Shown here one piece after another: positions 1-11,024 of a stretch of DNA of 64,000 nucleotides. The position numbers and the translations under genes are program-made. Under the pieces are notes generated by a model. The model was not told where the DNA came from and did no database searches. It saw only the letters and a list, made by a program, of their open reading frames with translations. Position 1 is the stretch's first letter; each line of letters opens with the position of its first letter. The stretch comes from Cordylochernes scorpioides (Eukaryota; Arthropoda; Arachnida; Pseudoscorpiones; Chernetidae), in the NCBI GenBank assembly GCA_030710605.1, contig CP092863.1, positions 135,313,069 through 135,377,068 on the forward strand, in the 5' to 3' direction.

Positions 1-239
1 TGTATACCCCCTCCTCCTGTTATGTGCAATTTAAATGCTGTAAATAAATAAATGAATCTATTCCACACACAGTATATGTAAATAGATATCTTATAATGAA
101 AGGTATTTTATACCAGCTTTATATTTTGCCTTACAGCAACAACACAAACAATATGGGGGATAAATATTCAATAATAAAAAGCTATTTCAATATTTGTGTC
201 TAGATTATTTGCATATGATAAGGCACACAATTTGATTAT

Positions 240-666
240 TCTATATATAGTTATCAGCGTCATGCGTTCTGTCACTGTTTGCTTTTGGTGGCGTGATCGT
301 AGCGAGCCAATAGGAGAGCGCCATTCAGGTGTCACCGTTCGCTGCGCAACCACGTGGCGCGACGGTGACCTTGAGTGATGTAATGACAGGGTAGGAACAA
401 GAAATCACTTGCTATCATTATCATATCATTTTATGTATATATCAGATTTAAAATATATTCATACAAAAAATCTAAATAGTACAATTTTCAAAAATCGTTG
501 TGAAAATTTACATTTTTATTTTTGTATTTTAAAAACACACAAAGATTGAAGCGGGACGTTTCAAAAGAGTGCCATCCACGACGCCAATTTATAATTGTAA
601 AGAATAGTATTTTAATAAAACATTTAATCGGGTAAAACCCGGGCGTTGCCCGGGTCATTCGGCTAG
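240..666 (+). mobile_element. Non-autonomous Helitron A
   Basis: It begins TC after an A (240) and ends CTAG before a T (663-666), as expected for a Helitron inserted in an AT dinucleotide. Eight bases before CTAG lies a perfect hairpin: ACCCGGGC (637-644), loop GTT, GCCCGGGT (648-655). The interior contains no protein. The 3' 110 bases recur near 57.1, 57.5 and 57.7 kb. The 5' end is less certain than the 3' end. Confidence 0.7.
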
Positions 667-673
667 TAGATTA

Positions 674-870
674 TAAACACAAGGTAATGAGACCAAATCT
701 AAATAAATTAATAGTGTGTGACGTTTCACACGTGATAACAGTAACTATTTAAACCATGCTGTGGTAAAATTTATCATTCAGTACGTTTGTCTGAAGATGA
801 TAACAACGCTGTTACCGAAACGTCCCACACTATTTATTTATTTGGATTTGGTCTTATTACCTTGTGTTTA
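674..870. repeat. Foldback (MITE-like) element, copy 1
   Basis: The two ends are imperfect inverted repeats, starting TAAACACAAGGTAATGAG and ending with the matching CCTTGTGTTTA, and could form a long hairpin. The centre contains TAACAACGCTGTTACC. It directly follows the Helitron A terminus. No target duplication could be fixed. There is no coding capacity. Confidence 0.6.
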
Positions 871-902
871 TTTGCATATGTTCAAATCACAACTTCTCCT
901 GA

Positions 903-1210
903 GGGTCGGTGGAAGGATGGTCTAAACTGTTGGTTTTCGACCGCTATGACCCGGGGTTCGATTCCCGCATTGGGCACTTTTTTTCTTATTAAGTAAAATG
1001 CTCCAATGGCCCCTGATTCTTGTAAAAATCCAACCACACCAGTGAGTGCAAGTAACCAAACGGGGCTCTGGCACATTTGTAAGTGCAAAGTTGAACTGCT
1101 TTTCACATGTGTAGAAATGTGGTGTACTTACAGTAAAAACTGTCGCTACTTTTACCCACCATAATTATCATGGCCTGTACCACGTTGTACTAGGGATAAG
1201 CAAAAAAAAA
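903..1210 (+). mobile_element. tRNA-derived SINE (family A), full length
   Basis: A tRNA-like head starts GGGTCGGTGGAAGGATGG and carries a pol III B box, GGTTCGATTCC, at 955-965. A conserved body of about 220 bases follows, and the element ends GGGATAAGC plus poly-A (to 1210). The same unit recurs at 2435, 24006, 34858 (fragment) and 49276. No target duplication is visible at this copy. Confidence 0.75.
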
Positions 1211-1263
1211 TAATACATCCCCTTAATACATCACAAGGATATGATAAAGCACAATTTGGATTA

Positions 1264-1743
1264 TCTATATATATATAAAAATGAATGTATGTGTGTCTGT
1301 CCTTTATGCCTGACCAAACCACTCATTGGAACGCCATGGAACTTTGGGAAGTTATTTAGTATAGTACTGGGAAGGTTTCTAGCAAATAAAATTTTTGAAA
1401 TAACTTTTCACCTAAAAATAATCAAGATAAATATTCTAATTTATCTGTTATAATTCAACAATCTGCTCTAAATATTATCATGATGATACGATGATTTTGT
1501 AATGTAGAAAATTAGGAAAGACAAAATTCAGGATGACACGGCAATTTATTTGAGACAAGAATAATGATACAATTCCAAGGCAAGATACTATTCCTTTAAC
1601 TTCCAATTACCGAGGGAACCAATTAATATTGATTTTATTCAACTTATCGAGTATTTTTAAAGGGACCGGGAAAAAATGTTCACTTTATCGAGAGATTCGT
1701 TAGACAAACCTTTACTCGGGTAAAACCCGGGTACGTCCGCTAG
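1264..1743 (+). mobile_element. Non-autonomous Helitron B
   Basis: A 480-bp unit opens TCTATATATATATAAAAATG after an A and ends CTAG (1740-1743) before a T. A degenerate ACCCGGGT hairpin remnant precedes the end. Its interior differs from Helitron A, but both flanks match those of Helitron A. It carries no ORF of note. Confidence 0.7.
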
Positions 1744-1750
1744 TAGATTA

Positions 1751-1903
1751 TAAACACAAGGTAATAGAACCAAATCTAAATAAATAGTGCGACATTTCGG
1801 TGACAGCATTGTTACCATTTTCAGTATTTTTGTCTGAAGATGGTAACAACGCTGTTACCGAAACATCACACTATTTATTTGGATTTTATCTTATTACCTT
1901 GTG
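1751..1903. repeat. Foldback element, copy 2
   Basis: This is a second, shorter copy of the inverted-repeat unit at 674-870. It starts TAAACACAAGGTAATAG, ends TTACCTTGTG and shares the core TAACAACGCTGTTACC. Like copy 1 it immediately follows a Helitron end. Confidence 0.55.
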
Positions 1904-2434
1904 ATCAAGAATAGAATATAGGATATCTTTAATTCAACAAACTTCTTTTCACTAGTTTTTCAAATCCTATTTAGCCTATATTACACTCATAGATAAAACT
2001 TAAGGAAGTTGTACCTTTCAGCATGTATACCAGGATTCAAACAATAACTGAAAGATATTACAGTGACCTTTATTGAAGTCACAAGAGATAGCCAAGTGTG
2101 AACCACTTCTGTCTCCTTCAAGTGAAAAAAAAGTACCGACAACATCAAAAACTTTCCACTTATGTTTTGTCTACGAGTGTATATTTATTGAATAATGAAT
2201 TAAAGACCTATAACCCCTTTTTTGACATGATCTTACTGGAAAGTAAAAAAAAACTTCATGAGGACAAGGTCACAATGTAATTTGGTTTTCAACCAAAGAT
2301 GTAAAATAAAGTATAAATATTATTATTACAACAACAAACAGCTTTATTAACACCTTTTGGTCTTAAACAGATTATCAAAGTATAAGAGGGTATATACAGA
2401 AATAACAGTAATAGTAACAATAATTAGCAATGTT
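1904..2434. other. AT-rich stretch, no recognised feature
   Basis: Only short chance ORFs are present. I found no tRNA, repeat family or protein similarity here. Confidence 0.5.
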
Positions 2435-2561
2435 TTTGTAAGTGCAAAGTCTAACTGCTTTTCAAATGTGTAGACATGTGGTTACAGTAAAAGCAGTTGC
2501 CTACTTCTACCCACCATGATCATCATGGCCTGTACCATGTGTACTTAGGGATAAGGAAAAA
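2435..2561 (+). mobile_element. SINE family A, 5'-truncated
   Basis: It matches the 3' ~125 bases of the SINE at 903-1210, from TTGTAAGTGCAAAGT to TTAGGGATAAGGAAAA. The tRNA head is missing, as expected for 5' truncation during retrotransposition. Confidence 0.7.
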
Positions 2562-2728
2562 TCAATGTTTTTTTACAATATATCAAATAAGGGGAAAGAA
2601 GAAAAAGATATACAAACAAGCGAGAACAAGCAGTTCCTTTTCTTAAATAACAATAATTAGTAGTATTGAGACAGAAATTTAGATTAGTACAAGTGAAATT
2701 TTTTTTTTTTATCATATAGATATATATA

Positions 2729-3917
2729 CAGTATAACCTCGTTAATTCGACACACCCCAATTCGACACTCGGCGATAATTCGACCATGTTCCGATGTCCC
2801 GACCTCCGGCCTATCAAATAACAAACCGTAATTCGACAGTATCGATAATACGACAGTTCCGATAGTTCGACCATTTTAAAATTCGAATTTCGACAGTTGA
2901 ATGTTATTTTACATGCAACTTTACCGCTAAACGGTATTACGGCGGCGACGATCGGCATCGGCGGGCGGCGACGATCGGCAACAGCGGGCGTCGATACGAT
3001 CGCGCCTGCGCACTTTTGGTTTCTGGTTAGTTTAAGTTTCACTTTGCAGTGCCGTTGCGCAATTTCGCGGATGTTATTGTTGTTTTTTTTACGCGGGAAT
3101 TTCGGCATCATGCGCTAACTAATAATAATTTTTATTTTTTTATTTTTAACATTGAAATATTTTAGCTATTTTTAAATTTATAAATAATTTCTTTTTAAAT
3201 AAATAAATCTTTATAAAATGATCCAACAATGATTATGATAACATTTTATTTCAATATTCCATTTCTGTGTTATTATAAAAGATTTAAACACAAAATCAAT
3301 AACACCTGCAGCAGCAGTGGATGCCTTTAATACATTAAAATTTATTTATTAAAAGACATTTCAGAGGAAGAAAGGCATGCATGTTTTTTCAAAATGCCAT
3401 CTGGAATACATTCTGAATAGGATTTCAGTGCAAAAACAGATATCTATAAAGGAATTTTTTAAAAGATCTTCATGATTATTTTAAAATAATATTTTAAAAT
3501 TTTCTTTTATTTACCATATTTATTTCCTTTCAACTGCTATATTTTTCAATTAGAATAAAATATTATTTAATATATTATATTTAATATTTTAATGTCTGTA
3601 GAGTTAATATTTGATTATATTACTGAAAAGAAACACATTGCCAATAAATTTATTTGTTACAATTATTTATGTTTCTAAAATATGTATTAATGCCATTTTG
3701 TCACTGATACTAAAAGTTAATCATGAAAATAATATAAAAACACACAATGGTTTCAATTAATATCATTAATTTATATTACAAAGCTATTAAAAAATATATA
3801 TTTTAGCGAGTTAGATGATTACCTAATCATATAACCATATAACCTTAATTCAACACTTCCTTTAATTCAACCGAAAGATCTGATCCCTTGGGGTGTTGAA
3901 TTAAAGAGGTTCGACTG
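2729..3917. mobile_element. Non-autonomous pogo/Tigger-like DNA transposon
   Basis: The left end starts CAGTATAACCTCGTTAATTC and the reverse complement of the right end starts CAGTCGAACCTCTTTAATTC. Both ends are flanked by TA, the usual pogo/Tigger target. The first 250 bases contain repeated TTCGAC/CGAATT motifs. No transposase ORF survives; the ORFs on both strands between 2545 and 3118 look incidental. Confidence 0.65.
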
Positions 3918-4246
3918 TATATCAAAATTAGATAGTAAAAAGGGATATATTGGATTTATATATCAAAATATAATATACTCTAGTATAACATGCACATATA
4001 TTATTGTACATTTACAATATTCTAGAATATAAGGCATCTACATATTTTTACATAATAGTTTATGCAATGATAAATCAAAATCTTTCTATTTTCAGGATAA
4101 AAAAAAGGGGCTCTCTGATATGGTTAAAACAATATATTTATGGACAAATTAACACCAACATTATGACCATAAATTGTCTAGATAATATAGAAATGTGAAG
4201 ACAAGTTTTATATAAACATATTGCTTTTATATACAATTTATATATA
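3918..4246. other. AT-rich spacer
   Basis: A 330-base AT-rich stretch between two TA-flanked elements. I see no gene or repeat in it. Confidence 0.5.
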
Positions 4247-4427
4247 CAGTAGAACCTCCTTTTAGCGGACACCCTGCTAAAGGACACCTCTCCACAAAGG
4301 ACAATTTTCATTTGCAAAATTACCATTTTTACTATTTAGTAACTCTCCGGTAAGAGGACACCTCTCCCTGAAGAACACATTGGCTCTGCAATTAGGTTTT
4401 GTCCTTTACAGGGAGGTAGTTCTACTG
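4247..4427. mobile_element. pogo-like MITE
   Basis: A 181-bp element with terminal inverted repeats CAGTAGAACCTCC and GGAGGTAGTTCTACTG (left and right ends as read on the plus strand), flanked by TA on both sides (4245-4246, 4428-4429). The interior carries GGACACCTCTCC-type motifs on both arms. It belongs to the same family as 5038-5338 and 20950-21383. Confidence 0.75.
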
Positions 4428-4705
4428 TATTTCTTTAAAAGCCTGAATATCTATACAATTAAACTGGACACACTTGGGAAGAAAACCATTTCAAGGATAA
4501 TTTTATAAAAGAGATTACAAGATACTGTATATACTCACACAACTTTATTAAGACCATCAGTCTTACAGTAACACCTTTTAGAAGCTGTCAAGTTTTATCT
4601 CAGGGTAGTTATTGGAAGCATCTCTCTCATTTTATGAATTCTGGTCATTCGACAATGTGGTGAAAATTACAATTACAACACATATACAATGTGGATTTAC
4701 ATATC

Positions 4706-4990
4706 AGACATCCAGTAGAACTACCTCCTTGTAAAGGACAACTCCTAGTTACAGAGCCAAAGTGCCCTTTAGGGAGAGGTGTCCTTTTACTGGAGAGTTA
4801 CTAAATACAGTATAACTAACTCTCTGTAAAGGACAACACCTAGTTACAGACCCAAATTGTCCTTTAGGGAGAGGTGTCCTCTTACTGGAGAGTTTCTAAA
4901 TACAGTATAACTAACTCTCTGTAAAGGACAACACCTAGTTACAGACCCAAATTGTCCTTTAGGGAGAGGTGTCCTCTTACTGGAGAGTTT
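4706..4990. repeat. 95-bp tandem repeat derived from the MITE arm
   Basis: Three consecutive ~95-bp units run from 4706. The second and third (from 4801 and 4896) are nearly identical and start CTAAATACAGTATAACTAAC. Each holds the MITE arm sequences TCTGTAAAGGACAA and GGGAGAGGTGTCCT, so a MITE end appears to have been locally amplified. Confidence 0.65.
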
Positions 4991-5037
4991 CTAAATATTA
5001 AAAATGATCATTCACAAAAATACAAAAGAAATATCTA

Positions 5038-5338
5038 CAATAGAACCTCCCTTAGCAGACACCTCCAAACAATGGACACTTTCCCAATGTATCATTTATT
5101 GATTTTACATAAGACATTCCTGCTAGCGGGAATTATTTACTATAGACATTTACTGAGAGTGTTAAACAAGCATAATAATATGCTATAATATAAATAAATT
5201 TATTGTGCTCACATAAAGATTTAAGAAGTTTTAACGAAATAAAAAAAAAAATGGCAACTCTCTCCAGCAAGAGGACCTCTCTCTGTAAAGAACACTTTGG
5301 CTCTGTAACTAGGTATTCTTTAAAGAGAGGTTCTACTG
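5038..5338. mobile_element. pogo-like MITE, longer copy
   Basis: It starts CAATAGAACCTCCCTTAGC and ends GAGAGGTTCTACTG. TA flanks it at 5036-5037 and 5339-5340. The interior is AT-rich and non-coding. Confidence 0.65.
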
Positions 5339-5340
5339 TA

Positions 5341-5824
5341 TATATATATATATATACATGATAAAATACAATTTGGATTGTAGATACATAACAGACAACA
5401 AGACCAAAAAAAATTCAATAAATTAAATTAATAGATATTACCTTTTGTATTTACAACCACTTTTGATCATTGTTCCATTATTAGCCTTTCAAATTGATTA
5501 AAAAAAAAAAAGCTTATATATCAATAAATTTGTTTTGAAAATAGAGAGCAATCTATAAACAAATCTTTAATTCAAAAAAGACATATTGGATAAAAAGATT
5601 ATTTATTTACCAATATTCAATGTGAATATGTTGTACTTTGAAAAAGGTTGGCATTCAATCAACTGAAATATAGGAAAATAAATTATTTTCGGATCCAATA
5701 TATATATGTTATAGAAAAATATTATTTTATTTAAAATTATATTTCATAGATTCAAATATTCTGTTTAAATCGACCACCAGAGGTCACGCTTCCCCTATAA
5801 AAACTTGTTGTTGTTGTTTAAGGA
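5341..5824. other. AT-rich region with a Helitron empty-site paralogue
   Basis: Around 5360-5420 the sequence resembles the joined flanks of Helitrons A and B (CAATTTGGATT followed by GTAGATACATAACAGACAAC) without an insertion between them. The rest is AT-rich with no gene signal. Confidence 0.4.
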
Positions 5825-5998
5825 TGGCCTCAGTGCTTCCACTGCGGTGAAGACGGCCATGAAGGCCGAACCTGCCCATCCATTGCTGACCAGCGCACCT
5901 CCAAATGTGCCAACTGCTGCTCCCAGGGCCTTCCTGACAAGCACGAGGCGAGAGCCTCAAGCTGCCCCATCCTGAAGTCTAGGGCCCTCAAGTTCTAG
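5825..5998 (+). pseudogene. LINE ORF1 (Gag-like) zinc-knuckle fragment
   Basis: A short open frame reads through a CCHC knuckle (CFHCGEDGHEGRTC), then a second cysteine cluster (CANCC, H, C), ending in TAG at 5996. Paired knuckles of this kind occur at the C-terminus of ORF1 proteins of I/Jockey-type LINEs. The N-terminal part and the RT are absent here. It is clearly more GC-rich than its surroundings. Confidence 0.6.
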
Positions 5999-6204
5999 GC
6001 TTCAAGGACCTTCTGCCTCCATTATCATCTGCCACTTCTCCTGGATTCCTGGCCTATTCAACGCACCCGCCTCACTGCACCCTGGCGCTATTCCCCTGCT
6101 TGCCCAACGTTTCTACCACCCCTGCGAGACATCTCCTGCTTCCACATCCTAGGGTCCCTTGCCACCTGACATCGATTTTGGGCTCAAAAATCATAACTTT
6201 TGGT

Positions 6205-6330
6205 TAGTAGCCCGTAAATAAAGATATTTTCTCTCTCTTTCTCTTCTTTACGGATGGCCCTTCTGGTTAGCAGCCCCGTAAAATAAAGATATTTTCTCTC
6301 TCTCTCTCTCTCTTTACGGATGGCCGGCTC
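6205..6330 (+). repeat. Duplicated LINE-tail repeat with (CT)n
   Basis: The segment GTAAATAAAGATATTTTCTC, followed by a CT run and TTTACGGATGGCC, occurs twice in tandem, each time including the 'GGTTAGYAGCCC' lead-in. It follows the ORF1 scrap and may be the 3' tail of that LINE. Confidence 0.5.
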
Positions 6331-6639
6331 AAACCTCTTGTACATTATGTAAATAAGTTTTTCATTTTTTGATTCTTACGCCTTAAGCCAGGCAGTACTT
6401 TTATCAAATTATGTTTTTTATATATTCCTTTAGTTCAATTAAAGCTATTTATGTGATAACTATTTTTATTAATATTATTTAATTATTACCATGACTGCAG
6501 AAAAATATCTCATACTCATGGATTCCAAGATCAAGCAAATGATCAACAATATTCTCTATTCTCAAAATAATTAGCATCAAGTAATAATTCAATATAACTC
6601 TAATATTAAAAAATCAACAGAATATTTTTTATTTATCTC

Positions 6640-6980
6640 TATATATATAAAAGTCAATGTCTGTCTGTCTGTCTGTTTCGCGATAAACTCAAAAACTACT
6701 GAACCAATTGGTACCAAATTTTGCATGTCGCTTTTTATAAACCTGAGGAATATTTTCGGCTAGATTTTGATCAGTATTTTTGGCTATTTCTTTTTTTTTT
6801 TTCATTTGAAGAACTTTTTTTTTACGCGGAGTAATCCGGAATGGAATAAATACCCAAATATGGCCATTTTTTATAAGCATCGGTGGTTCAGTGGTAGAAT
6901 GCTCGCCTGCCACGCGGGCGGCCTGGGTTCAATTCCCGGTCGATGCATTTTTTTTTTTTTACAATTTTTAAAACTCATTT
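6640..6980 (+). mobile_element. Helitron 5' portion carrying a tRNA-Gly
   Basis: It opens TCTATATATATAAAAG followed by a (TGTC)n run, a start typical of arthropod non-autonomous Helitrons. It contains the tRNA-Gly at 6877-6947, followed by poly-T and ACAATTTTTAAAACTCATTT. The same downstream bases follow the tRNA-Gly at 57 kb. No 3' hairpin is found here, so the element is interrupted, probably at the PLE that begins near 7 kb. Confidence 0.6.
6877..6947 (+). tRNA. tRNA-Gly (anticodon GCC)
   Basis: The 71-base cloverleaf is intact. The acceptor arm is GCATCGG paired with TCGATGC (one G-T pair), the anticodon loop is CTGCCAC, and the B box is GGTTCAATTCC. A discriminator A and a run of T (pol III terminator) follow. 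Its location inside a repeated Helitron-like unit suggests a transposed copy. Whether it is transcribed cannot be seen. Confidence 0.85.
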
Positions 6981-7057
6981 ATATTATATATAATATAAAT
7001 ATATATTATTATATCAACTATAATATCAAGGGACTCATCTTCCTGACCTCACAGAAC

Positions 7058-8437
7058 ATGGGCATCGCAGTTCTCACCTCCTTCATAGAGAAAACCACAA
7101 CAGATGTTAAGACTCTGGAGCAGAATACAAACCGCAAACATGACCAAAAACTGGAGTTTTGGTCCCAAAAATATTCTTTCCCTCTCCAACGTAGGAACAC
7201 CAACCATGAGATCTCCAACGTCATCAACATGTCAGACATAACCCTAACACCGGCTGAAAACAGACTATTATCCAAAGGGCTAAAATACAGAATCCCAGCC
7301 AAAGCAGACACACCCCGACTCATTAGTGGAATAGAGGCCTCTATCAGAACCCTCTCCCACCAAGACCAATGGACCATCAGGAATCAAGTAACCCGCACCC
7401 TCCAACGACCGCTACCTCCACTCCCCACGTCAAGTTCAGAACACAAGACCATACACAAACTGAAATCCCAACGATCCATTGTCATCACCCGATCAGACAA
7501 GGGATCTGATACAGTTATTCTCAACCAAACCGCATACCATGCAAAAATGATAGACATACTGAATGATACAACCACATTCACCCAAATTTCCGCTGAAGAA
7601 AGCAAAGCAACAACCAAGAATTTTAGGGTTTCCCTCAACCGCATGAAGCGCTCGGACACCATCACAACAGAAGATCACAAGAACTTCACCTCCAACTTGG
7701 GAACCAATGCCTATATATACGGCCTCCCCAAGATCCACAAACCATCCGTCCCCCTCCGCCCAGTCATCGCATACCATCTATCCCCTGCCTACCCCCTGGC
7801 CAAGTATCTTACGAACCTTCTAACCCCCCTTTGGAATAATAACAGGAGAGCCTTCACGATACCCAATTCCACCAGTTTCATACAAGATATAACAAACCTG
7901 CTCCCCCCTCCAAACTCATCCATGTGTTCGTTCGACGTATCGTCCCTATTCCTCAGCCTTCCACACAGCCTCATGATAGATAACCTCCACCAATTTCTTT
8001 CATCCATCCACACAGATGCCACCATAGCTAGTAACATCATCTCACTCACCGAAATCTGCCTGTGCATGAACACCTTCACCTATTCCCATACCCACTTTAA
8101 ACAGATCAGGGGAACCCCAATGGGCAGCCCCCTCTCATCCATTTTATCTGAAATAACCATGTCTACCATAGACCAGTGGATTTGTAACCGGCACCCCTCG
8201 AACATCTTCTTCTGGCGACGATACGTTGACGATATTTTTTGCATATGCAAAACCGACAGCGAGGATACGATTCTCTCCGACCTCCACACTTACAATCCCA
8301 ACATCACATTCACTCTTGAGAGAGAATGCGAGCATGTCATTCCCTTTCTAGACGCCCTAGTCATACGCACACCAAATACCTACCATACCACAGTCTACTA
8401 CAAGAAAAACCACCCCCCCCAGATACACCCATTATAG
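7058..8437 (+). pseudogene. Penelope-like element reverse transcriptase (PLE-1)
   Basis: This frame encodes most of a PLE polyprotein, which copies RNA by target-primed reverse transcription. In order it shows an N-terminal region with RSDKGSDTVILN, then YGLPKIHKP (RT motif 1), FDVSSLFLSLPH (motif A, catalytic Asp), GTPMGSPLSS (motif B), RRYVDDIFCI (motif C, catalytic Asp pair) and VIPFLDALVIR. The open frame extends upstream to 6767 but crosses the tRNA gene there, so I start at the first ATG after it; the real start is unknown. The frame breaks near 8411-8420 in a run of C, after which PLE-like sequence resumes in another frame. Confidence 0.85.
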
Positions 8438-9197
8438 ATCACACTGCCCAACTTCCCACAAAATCAACATAGTTAAAGCCCTCACCCGCCGCCTATTAAC
8501 CCACTGCTCACTCCCCATCTTCAAAACTATTGAAAAGAACCGCATCATCTCCCATCTTACAGCTTCAGCTTTCCCTCTGTCCTTTATAGAAAAACACACC
8601 TACTCGCCTGTTCCTCTTAACCCCCCTGCAGCCTACAAATCCATGTGTGTGATCCCATTCTCTTCCCTCTCAGTTAACCTCTCCCGTTTCCTCAAACTTT
8701 CGACATCCGTACCTTTTTTACTAACACACCTAACCTCCACTCACTCCTTAGGCATCCCATCACAAAAACCGACTCCCCCACTGACCCTCTAACATCTACT
8801 GGCGCGGTCCTACTTGGTCTCATGCCAACAGTGCCCTGCCACCTATGTGGGTGAGACCGGTAGGACCATCGCCATTAGAATTTCCGAGCACACACGCAAC
8901 ATCACCAACCGAGATCCCCGTTCCCTCATTTTTCAACACATTGCATCTTCTGGCCATTCCTTTGACACTGCTAACCCAACCATTCACTACAGAAATATCT
9001 CCAACCTACACCAAAGATTGGTTCTGGAATCCATTGTTTCCTCCAAGCTACACAGCATAAATAGAAAAAATAGACATTCCCGCAATCTACACAACCTACA
9101 TCTCCAATTGAATTTTTCAGATTCTACCTCTGGTATATTAATAACCCCCTTCCACCACCTCAGTCACACCGGTCAAAAACGGTTTTTCTCTCACTAA
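8438..9197 (+). pseudogene. PLE-1 C-terminal region with GIY-YIG endonuclease
   Basis: Reading in a shifted frame, the linker contains HKINIVKALTRRLLTHCSLP, matching the linker of PLE-2. From about 8814 a GIY-YIG nuclease follows: SCQQCPATYVGETGRT, then an Arg-rich helix (IRISEHTRNI) and SGHSF. It ends at 9197. The domain nicks the target DNA in Penelope-type elements. At least one further frame break lies near 8795. Confidence 0.8.
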
Positions 9198-9502
9198 TCA
9201 TTAAATACCAATTCATAGATGGCAGTCCATAGCATAGTCATTAACCACACAAATTTACCCGTAATAGTTACTTAGATATATTTAATTATGTAATATCATT
9301 GTAATAATTTTTCTAACTCTCTAATTTTTCAAATATTAACACAATTTTAATTCATTCAAATTCAGACGCGCGAGTAGTCTCACGCGAGTTTGTATATATA
9401 TCTTATTTTTGTTTACTATGGTTAGCTGATATATATTTACATTGTTTAATTCTCAGTTACCTAGTTGCCTTAATTTACCTTTAATTTTTTATTTTTATTT
9501 TA

Positions 9503-9531
9503 CCTGTAGAAGGGCATTGCCCGAAAGCTTG
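9503..9531 (+). ncRNA. Hammerhead-like motif, PLE-1 tail
   Basis: CTGTAGA (9504-9510), a GGGC/GCCC stem with loop ATT, then GAAA (9523-9526) and GCTTG. The order matches the hammerhead core (CUGANGA, stem II, GAAA), but the first box is CUGUAGA, so self-cleavage is doubtful. Hammerheads are known in the terminal repeats of PLEs. Confidence 0.5.
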
Positions 9532-9848
9532 TAATGTTTTACAATTAAAAGAAACTCATCTTCTGAAACTTCTTACTTGACATTAATAGAAAGATAGAAA
9601 TTCCCGACATCTATGGTGTTTTCTTGGCTGAAACATCTGTAACATCTTAGTTTTTCATAAAATATTAAATATACAATAGTTCCCGTCATTAAGTTTAATA
9701 ATTGAAATAATAGTTAGATATTTGCATTTCTTTGGTTTAGCCTACTATACTAATTTTACAGCAAAATTCTTGTAAATATGTTAAACACTAGCATATATCA
9801 ATATTCGCTCCTACCTACCATTTGTATCTTTGCGCGTATTCATAATTG

Positions 9849-9880
9849 CCAGTAGAAGGGCGTTCGTCCCGAAAGCTTGC
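9849..9880 (+). ncRNA. Hammerhead-like motif, second copy
   Basis: CAGTAGA, a GGGCG/CGTCCC-type stem, then GAAAGCTTGC, followed by ATTAAAAGAAACTTATC. The motif at 9503 has the same kind of trailer (AATTAAAAGAAACTCATC), so this is probably a second PLE terminus. Confidence 0.45.
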
Positions 9881-9974
9881 ATTTCGTTTAATTAAAAGAA
9901 ACTTATCTTACCTCACGTGTTGTCCAGCTTTATAATTTACTAGTAAGAGTCCCTGCAATTTTTCTAAGTGATAT

Positions 9975-10383
9975 TGTTGTGTGTCAACAAGTAGCCGACG
10001 ATGGTACACTGGAGCAGTACAAATTATTTTCATTTTTTTATTTTAATTAATTACTTATATATAAGAGAAATGCCCCCCAGAGAGGACGGGGTTAAATTGT
10101 ATTTGACTATTGACCACCGTTTCGCTGCAATGCGTTAAATACAACGTGCCAGTTATCGTTTGACCTTCGTCTTATTTTTTAAATTTATTTTTTCTCTACC
10201 GGCGAACGGAAGATTTTCTGTCACAGCTATAACCCCTCCAACGGCCACACCGATGAGAACCGGACATCAACGACCCTCCGAGACCTGATGAAGAACCCAG
10301 CACTGGAACGGGTCCTGGTGACCATGACCCATCAGGACACTGCAGTCTCTAAATAAAATAAACATTACATCCCCACCTCATCA
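9975..10383 (+). mobile_element. Solo LTR (TGTTGTGT family), copy 1
   Basis: It runs from TGTTGTGTGTCAACAAGTAG to CCCCACCTCATCA with the 4-bp duplication ATAT on both sides (9971-9974, 10384-10387). An AATAAA signal lies near the 3' end. The unit is 409 bp and closely matches 18927-19333. A solo LTR is what remains when the two LTRs of an element recombine. Confidence 0.75.
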
Positions 10384-11024
10384 ATATCAATGAAACATAC
10401 TTTCAATATAACAGAAACCCACAGTACATTACAGTAACATCCATAATAGGTACCAAAGATTAATTATAGAATCAATAATATTGCGAGATGTAAATAGGAA
10501 AATGCAAACATGGGTCATTATAAAAGAATAGAAAAATTTTAAACATTTCTCTTTTATGATAGAGTTATTTTTGGTATTTTATTCTGAGATACAATAAAGT
10601 TTTTGTTCTCCAATTTTTTTTCTATCATTTCCAACTCTACAATATCTAAACAGGTTAAACCATAGTGATTATCTGCCATAAACATACAAAGCAATATATA
10701 TATATGTGGTGACCCCACTTTGCTACAGCGTGCAAAGCTTCACTACACATACGGGCAGTAGTGTGTTGGCCTCACTACGCCTCGGCAACCGCGAGCTGGG
10801 AGAACTTGCTTATGCCAAACAGATATAATAGATTCCATTTTATATTAACTAAAAAGCCTACACAAAGAAATAGATTTCACTCTAAAAAAGGAAATTAATA
10901 ATACTTTACCGTTCTTATAGATATTTTAATTACTAAAAAAAAAAATAGCAATACAACACCACAGTTTATTACAAACTCACATTTGAACCTGATTACATTT
11001 ACTACTCCTCATTGATTGCGGCGG
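10384..11024. other. AT-rich region with an LTR-like scrap
   Basis: At about 10708-10810 the sequence TGTGGTGACCCCACTTTGCT and what follows resembles the start of the Gypsy LTR at 26146 (TGTGGCGACTACACTTTGCT). It is probably a diverged relative. I see nothing else. Confidence 0.45.

Noticed and set aside
2545..3111. 188-codon minus-strand ORF
   Set aside because: It covers a SINE end, poly-T tracts and the repetitive arm of a pogo-like element; composition is biased and no domain is visible.
6767..7057. N-terminal extension of the PLE-1 frame
   Set aside because: The frame passes through a tRNA-Gly gene and Helitron DNA, so it is not part of the PLE protein.
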